Shown: positions 59,810 through 64,000 of the stretch, one piece after another
Position numbering within the stretch: position 1 is the first letter of the stretch
Layout of the letters: every line of letters starts with the position of its first letter
NCBI RefSeq assembly: GCF_020687685.1
Contig: NZ_JAJEWM010000001.1
Span: forward strand, 1,550,001 to 1,614,000
Direction: 5' to 3'
From: Tessaracoccus sp. OS52
GTDB taxonomy: Bacteria; Actinomycetota; Actinomycetes; Propionibacteriales; Propionibacteriaceae
DNA: 64,000 nucleotides
Position numbers and translations under genes: made by a program
Notes under the pieces: model-generated
Database searches by the model: none
What the model saw: the letters and a program-made list of their open reading frames with translations, nothing else
What the model was told of the DNA's origin: nothing

Positions 59810-61353
59810 GCGTCGTTCCTTGGGTGTTCATCGGCGTAGACGCCGGTTGCGTGTTCCATCACGATCTCCTCGGTGGCCGAGGGGGCGTCGAGTTCTGCGA
59901 CGATCCGCCCTTGGCGCATGACCAGGAGCCGGTCGCTGATACCCAGCGCTTCGGGAAGATCGGAGGAGATCACCAGCACGGCAGTCCCGGTCTCCGCGAT
60001 CTCCTTGATGATTCGGTAGATCTCGCTCTTTGCCCCGATGTCCACGCCGCGCGTGGGTTCGTCGAGGATCAGGAGCGATGGCTCCTCAAGCATCAGCCGT
60101 CCGAGGACGAGCTTCTGCTGGTTCCCGCCCGAGAGGCTGCGCGCCTCGACGTTCTGGGAGGCTGCCCTGACGCTCAGGGCCTCGAAGATCCTGGCGACCT
60201 TCGTGCGGATCTTGCGCAAGGAGACCACCCCGAACGACGAGTAGTCATCGAGGGTGGACATCGCCGTGTTGTCCTGGACGGACATCTCCAGGAAGAGTGC
60301 CTGGTCCTTGCGGCTCTCGGGGAGCATTCCGATGCCCTTGGAGATGGCATCGCGTGGGCTCTTCACCTGCAGTTCATGGCCGTCGAGCCGCACGGTGCCC
60401 CCGGCGGGCTTGTCCGCCCCGTAGAGCAACCGGCCCACCTCGGTCCGGCCGGCACCGATCAGGCCGACCATCGAGACGATCTCGCCCCCTCGCACGTCGA
60501 AGGAGACGGGCCCGATCCCTTCACCATCTGTGAGGTCACGCACCTCAAGGCGCGTGTCACCGGGCTCTTGACGATCGTGTCCGTAGAGGTCGTCGACGTC
60601 GCGTCCCACCATCATCCTGACGATGTCGTTGGGCGTGACTGCCTCGGCCCCGGTGCCCCTCATGTTCCTGGTGCCGACCAGCTTGCCGTCGCGGAAGACA
60701 GTGACCCGGTCCGCGAGGTCCCAGACTTCCTCCATGCGGTGGGAGATGTAGATGAGGCCCATGCCACGCTCCCGCATCTCACGGATGAGCGCGAAGAGCT
60801 GGTGGGATTCGCTGGTGGACAGTGCGGCGGTGGGCTCGTCGAGCACAAGGACCTTGACGTCCTCGGCGACCGCTCGCGCGATCTCCACCATCTGCTGCAT
60901 ACCGACACTCAGGCGGCCGATCGGCATCTTGGGGTTGATACCCGTGGCGCCGACATGGTCGAGCTTTCGCCGGGCGTCCTCGATCATCTTGCGACGGTCA
61001 AGCAGCCCGGCCCTCGACGGCTCGTTGCCGATGGCCAGGTTCTCCGCCACCGTCATGTCGGGGAAGGTGTTCAGTTCCTGGTGGATGATCCCGACCCCGG
61101 CGGTCATGGCGTCCCTGGGGGACGCCATGACCACCTGCTCGCCGAGCATTTGGATCGTTCCGGCGTCGGGGGTGTAGTTGCCGGAGATGATCTTCATGAG
61201 TGTCGACTTCCCGGCACCGTTCTCGCCCATCAGGGCATGGACCTCACCAGGCATCAGGTCGAAACTCACATCACTGAGTGCCTGGGTTGCCCCGAACCGC
61301 TTGCTGACACCCCTGACCTCGAGGAGGGGCGCCTTCGTGGCGACTTCGCTCAT
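59806..61353 (-). CDS. sugar ABC transporter ATP-binding protein (CUT2, two ABC domains)
   Basis: 515 aa. The first domain has Walker A GENGAGKST, signature LSVGMQQMVEIA, Walker B LVLDEPTAALS and IYISHRMEE. The second has the degenerate GLIGAGRTEVGR loop, LSGGNQQKLVLGR and LILDEPTRGVDIG, the usual asymmetry of RbsA/XylG/MglA proteins. It energises the permease at the cytoplasmic face. The substrate is a pentose or related sugar. Confidence 0.95.
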   Translation of the reverse strand: MSEVATKAPLLEVRGVSKRFGATQALSDVSFDLMPGEVHALMGENGAGKSTLMKIISGNYTPDAGTIQMLGEQVVMASPRDAMTAGVGIIHQELNTFPDMTVAENLAIGNEPSRAGLLDRRKMIEDARRKLDHVGATGINPKMPIGRLSVGMQQMVEIARAVAEDVKVLVLDEPTAALSTSESHQLFALIREMRERGMGLIYISHRMEEVWDLADRVTVFRDGKLVGTRNMRGTGAEAVTPNDIVRMMVGRDVDDLYGHDRQEPGDTRLEVRDLTDGEGIGPVSFDVRGGEIVSMVGLIGAGRTEVGRLLYGADKPAGGTVRLDGHELQVKSPRDAISKGIGMLPESRKDQALFLEMSVQDNTAMSTLDDYSSFGVVSLRKIRTKVARIFEALSVRAASQNVEARSLSGGNQQKLVLGRLMLEEPSLLILDEPTRGVDIGAKSEIYRIIKEIAETGTAVLVISSDLPEALGISDRLLVMRQGRIVAELDAPSATEEIVMEHATGVYADEHPRNDA

Positions 61354-61380
61354 GTTGATCCTCTGCTCCGGACTCTCAGA

Positions 61381-62346
61381 TCACCAGCCGGCGTACTCGC
61401 CGACGTTGTCGCGGTCGACGATGCTGGGGTTGAGCAGCGTGATGCGCTCGGCCGGCTCGTTGCCGCCGACGATCTCGACGCCCACCTCGTAGGCCTTCAG
61501 CGCCATGCCGCCCGGATCCTGGGCGGGGGTGGCCCAGAGGTTGGAGTTCTCGTCGTTCAGCGCGGTGACCGCTTCGGGAGAGCCATCGACACCCGTGATG
61601 ACGATGCCGTCGCGACCGGCCTGCTGGACGGCCAGGTCCGCACCGAGCGCCATCGGGTCGTTGATGGCGAAGATGCCGTCGACCTCGGCGTTGGCGGTGA
61701 GCATGTCGGTGCCGAGGGCGAGGCCGCTGGCGCGGTCGTTCTTGCCCGCCTGGCGACCGACCACGGTGACCTCGGGGTTCTCCTCGAGGATCTCCTCGCA
61801 GCCCTGGACCCGCTCCTGCGGGGCGGTGGTGGGGGTGCCCTCGATGATGAGGATGTTGCCGGAGCCTCCGATCTTGTCGATCAGCGACTGGCAGGACTGG
61901 CGCCCGGCCTCGACGTTGTCGGTGGTGACGGCTGCGTCAGCGCCTGCGGCGTCGACGTCGACGGCCACGACCACGATGCCGGCGGCCTGCGCGCGAGCGA
62001 CGGCGGAGCCGATGCCCTCGCTGTCCACGGCGTTGAGCAGGATCAGGTCCATGCCCTGCTGGATGTAGGCATCGATCTGGTCGTTCTGCGCGGCGAGGTC
62101 CTGACGACCGTCCTGCACGTTGATCTCAAAGCCCTCCTGCTCCGAGAGCTCGGTCATCGAGGTCTGCATCGCGGCGAAGAACGGGTTGGAGATGTCCTGG
62201 AGCATCAGGCCGACCTTCTCGACGTTGCCGTCGCCTCCCTCGCCCGGGGAGTTGGTGGTTGTGGTCTCGTCGCCAGTGGTGCAAGCGGTGGCCAGCAGAG
62301 TGGCTGCAGCAGCAGCCACCAGGGCCTTGCGAGCGGTGAACTTCAT
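61381..62346 (-). CDS. sugar ABC transporter substrate-binding lipoprotein
   Basis: 321 aa. MKFTARKALVAAAAATLLATAC gives a lipoprotein signal with Cys22 (residues 1-22 described, motif LLATAC), then a Thr/Gly/Glu linker and a periplasmic-binding-protein type 1 domain: VGLMLQDISNPFFAAMQ, GIVVVAVDVDA, FAINDPMALGADLAV and VDGSPEAV. Ribose/xylose-binding-protein-like. ATG 62346 follows GGAGG; the open frame further upstream has no support. First gene of the sugar operon. Confidence 0.95.
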   Translation of the reverse strand: MKFTARKALVAAAAATLLATACTTGDETTTTNSPGEGGDGNVEKVGLMLQDISNPFFAAMQTSMTELSEQEGFEINVQDGRQDLAAQNDQIDAYIQQGMDLILLNAVDSEGIGSAVARAQAAGIVVVAVDVDAAGADAAVTTDNVEAGRQSCQSLIDKIGGSGNILIIEGTPTTAPQERVQGCEEILEENPEVTVVGRQAGKNDRASGLALGTDMLTANAEVDGIFAINDPMALGADLAVQQAGRDGIVITGVDGSPEAVTALNDENSNLWATPAQDPGGMALKAYEVGVEIVGGNEPAERITLLNPSIVDRDNVGEYAGW

Positions 62347-62424
62347 TGTTTTCCTCCGTGTCAGGGGTCTACCCGTGATTTGTTGCTGACGAGTCCGAAC
62401 GGGTCTCGTCGTTGAGCAGAACCA

Positions 62425-62454
62425 ACAGTAGGACAAACGAGACAACGTTGTCTA
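62425..62454 (-). promoter_or_regulatory. probable promoter of the sugar ABC operon
   Basis: On the minus strand TAGACA (62454-62449) and TACTGT (62430-62425) are 18 bases apart, about 80 bases upstream of the binding-protein start. The -35 box overlaps the palindrome at 62440-62453. Confidence 0.5.
62440..62453. promoter_or_regulatory. LacI-family operator palindrome
   Basis: AGACAACGTTGTCT is a perfect 14-bp palindrome with the central CG typical of LacI-family operators. It lies between the divergent sugar operon and the kinase-lacI pair, overlapping the proposed -35 box of the transporter promoter. The LacI-family protein encoded at 63492 is the likely ligand (inference). Confidence 0.7.
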
Positions 62455-62517
62455 CACTGGTCCGAAAGTGAGATGGTTCCGTTATTCGTTGCAAGGAAGC
62501 AAGGAGGAACAACGAAG

Positions 62518-63495
62518 ATGAAGGTCCTGGTGGCTGGTCACTGCTGCGTTGACATAACACCTGAGCTGCCGGACACGCCGGGTATGGAGCCCGGCCTGCT
62601 CTACCCGGTGGGTCCCCTGCGTTTCAAGGTCGGAGGCTCTGCGCCCAACACGTCCGGCACCCTGATGGGGCTCGGCGCCGACGTCGACGTGGCCGTTGCG
62701 ATCGGGGACGACGAGCTGGGTCAGATCTGCCGGGAACAACTGGAGCAGCGCCCCGGCAGACTGCACGCCATCGCGTCGCCTCTTTCCTCCTCGTACAGCA
62801 TCGTCGTCGAGCACGGCCGTCACGACCGCACGTTCTGGCAGCACGAGGGATCCAACGCCACCTTCGATCCACGCCTGCTGGACTTGGATGGGCTCTCCCC
62901 CGATCTGCTCCACCTCGGCTATCCGTCCCTGCTGCCGCTGACGTGCACCGAGCCCACGGCGATGGCAGAGGCGTTCCAGACGGCCAAGCTGCTGGGCATC
63001 ACCACGTCCCTGGATCTGGCCCATGTCGGTGACGGCTCCGTGGCCTCCCGGGTGGACTGGCCGGCCTGGTTCGCCAGGACCCTGCCGCACGTCGACATCT
63101 GCTCCCCCAGTTGGGACGACGTCTCCAGCGCGCTCGGAACGCACGCGGAGGCCACCCGCGGCGCTCTCGAAGCCATGGCGGACCGGCTCCTGGACTGGGG
63201 GGCGGCAGTCGTCAGCCTGTCCGCCGGCAGCCTCGGGTTCGTCATCAGGACCGCCCCGATCGAGCGGATCCGGGACGGCGGCGGCGTCCTCAGGTGCGTA
63301 GCGGAGGCCTGGGCCGACCAGCGGCTGTGGTTCCCGGCCGACCACGTGGCCAATCCCGCCACGACCGTGGGGGCCGGGGACGCCCTCACCGGCGGCCTGA
63401 TCCATGCCATCACCCAGGGCCTTGCCCCTGCCGAGGCCGGGAATCACGCAAGGACCATCGTCGGCCGCCACCTGCGGCGGGAACCACTCGCGTGA
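62518..63495 (+). CDS. PfkB family carbohydrate kinase
   Basis: 325 aa ribokinase-fold sugar kinase. The N-terminal MKVLVAGHCCVDITPELP, then the di-Gly substrate motif FKVGGSAPNTSGTLMGLGAD, and the C-terminal ATP/anion-hole motif TTVGAGDALTGGLIHA with catalytic Asp. ATG 62518 follows AAGGAGG. It is co-directional with and overlaps the LacI regulator, and divergent from a transporter that already has an FGGY kinase, so it may act on a later intermediate or a second substrate. Confidence 0.92.
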   Translation: MKVLVAGHCCVDITPELPDTPGMEPGLLYPVGPLRFKVGGSAPNTSGTLMGLGADVDVAVAIGDDELGQICREQLEQRPGRLHAIASPLSSSYSIVVEHGRHDRTFWQHEGSNATFDPRLLDLDGLSPDLLHLGYPSLLPLTCTEPTAMAEAFQTAKLLGITTSLDLAHVGDGSVASRVDWPAWFARTLPHVDICSPSWDDVSSALGTHAEATRGALEAMADRLLDWGAAVVSLSAGSLGFVIRTAPIERIRDGGGVLRCVAEAWADQRLWFPADHVANPATTVGAGDALTGGLIHAITQGLAPAEAGNHARTIVGRHLRREPLA

Positions 63496-64000
63496 GTGTC
63501 TCCTCGAAGCGCGCCACCATAACCGACGTCGCACGAGAGGCGGGGGTCAGCCTCAAGACGGCGTCCCGGGTGATGAACGGAGTACCCACCGTCGCACCGA
63601 CCATGCGCGACCAGGTTCTGGGCGCCGCCAAGCGACTCGGGTACCGCCCCCACCGCGGTGCCGCGATGATGCGTTCCGGTCGCTCCGACATGGTGGGGAT
63701 GATCATCCGCGACATGACCAACCCGTTCTACTCCACTGTGGCCGCGGGCGCGGCAGACGAGGCGGAGGAACACTCCTGTCTGCTGATCACCTGCAGTTCC
63801 GAGGGCTCGGGCGAGCGGCAGGAGCAGTTGGCCGAGGCGGTCTTCGACCAACGGCCACGGGGGCTGCTCATCACGCCGACGCGCGGCCACAGCGACATCA
63901 TCGCCACGGAACTGGCGCTGGGGACGCCGGTGGTGGCGGTCGACGAGACGCTGGACGGGATCGAAGTCGACTCGGTCACATTCGACAACCGTGGCGCCGC
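63492..64000 (+). CDS. LacI family transcriptional regulator (partial, C-terminus off window)
   Basis: 169 residues visible, from GTG 63492, which overlaps the kinase stop (GTGA). The N-terminal helix-turn-helix and hinge read ATITDVAREAGVSLKTASRVMNG and RLGYRPHRGAAMMRSGRS (described as HTH then hinge). The start of the periplasmic-binding-protein-like sensor is MVGMIIRDMTNPFYSTVAAG. It probably controls the adjacent sugar genes through the palindrome at 62440-62453. Confidence 0.95.
   Translation, partial: MSVSSKRATITDVAREAGVSLKTASRVMNGVPTVAPTMRDQVLGAAKRLGYRPHRGAAMMRSGRSDMVGMIIRDMTNPFYSTVAAGAADEAEEHSCLLITCSSEGSGERQEQLAEAVFDQRPRGLLITPTRGHSDIIATELALGTPVVAVDETLDGIEVDSVTFDNRGA

Noticed and set aside
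59773-62415. Open frame of 880 codons on the plus strand opposite the sugar ABC genes
   Set aside because: Antisense to a textbook ATPase and binding-protein gene; no start context and no domain.

Overview
The window is high-GC, densely packed actinobacterial chromosome. mshC (mycothiol synthesis), the SCO1664/DUF3090 pair, DUF2469, GTG starts and many 4-base stop/start overlaps all point to Actinomycetota. A protein that looks like PPi-type PEP carboxykinase, a succinate dehydrogenase/fumarate reductase operon and two cobalamin riboswitches fit Propionibacteriaceae best (Tessaracoccus/Propionibacterium relatives). That family placement is inference. No CRISPR array, rRNA operon, IS element or prophage was seen. 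No gene-free stretch exceeds 300 bases; the largest gaps hold the two riboswitches, a PadR-type operator and a LacI-type operator.

Layout. 0-5 kb (minus strand): a partial PH-domain protein, hisG, hisE, mshC, a PI3/4-kinase-like SCO1664 protein, DUF3090, DUF2277 and a histidine phosphatase. 5-7 kb (plus): uppP, an aldo/keto reductase and tRNA-Leu(GAG) with a terminator. 7.2-12.4 kb is accessory: a small secreted Met/His-rich peptide, a membrane protein with a spermidine-synthase-like domain, a small membrane protein, and a PadR-DUF1048-ABC operon whose ABC gene is an in-frame chimera of an ATPase and the tail of its permease, followed by a VOC protein. 12.5-18.3 kb: acyl-CoA ligase, probable PPi-PEP carboxykinase and a HAD phosphatase.

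18.3-26.9 kb is the most interesting region. Two cobalamin riboswitches control (1) two secreted or anchored proteins resembling the beta domain of transcobalamin/intrinsic factor (DUF4430-like), followed by a complete ECF importer (EcfT, fused EcfAA', S component), and (2) two secreted alpha/alpha-toroid proteins resembling the alpha domain of the same vitamin carriers, each with an unnamed duplicated C-terminal module. Read together this looks like a bacterial, split transcobalamin-like vitamin B12 capture system coupled to an ECF transporter.

26.9-56 kb (mostly minus) is the conserved core: dprA, comM, yraN, DUF2469, rnhB, lepB, rplS, then an sdhCAB operon placed between rplS and trmD, then trmD, rimM, a KH protein, rpsP, a metallopeptidase, sppA-like, an amidohydrolase, ffh, ftsY, smc, gtrA, mutM, rnc, rpmF, yceD, coaD, rsmD, recG, rpmB and rnj. 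56-64 kb: a GNAT protein, dapB, and a sugar locus in which an FGGY kinase and a CUT2 ABC transporter (minus) diverge from a PfkB kinase and a LacI regulator (plus, cut by the window end). A perfect palindromic operator lies between them.
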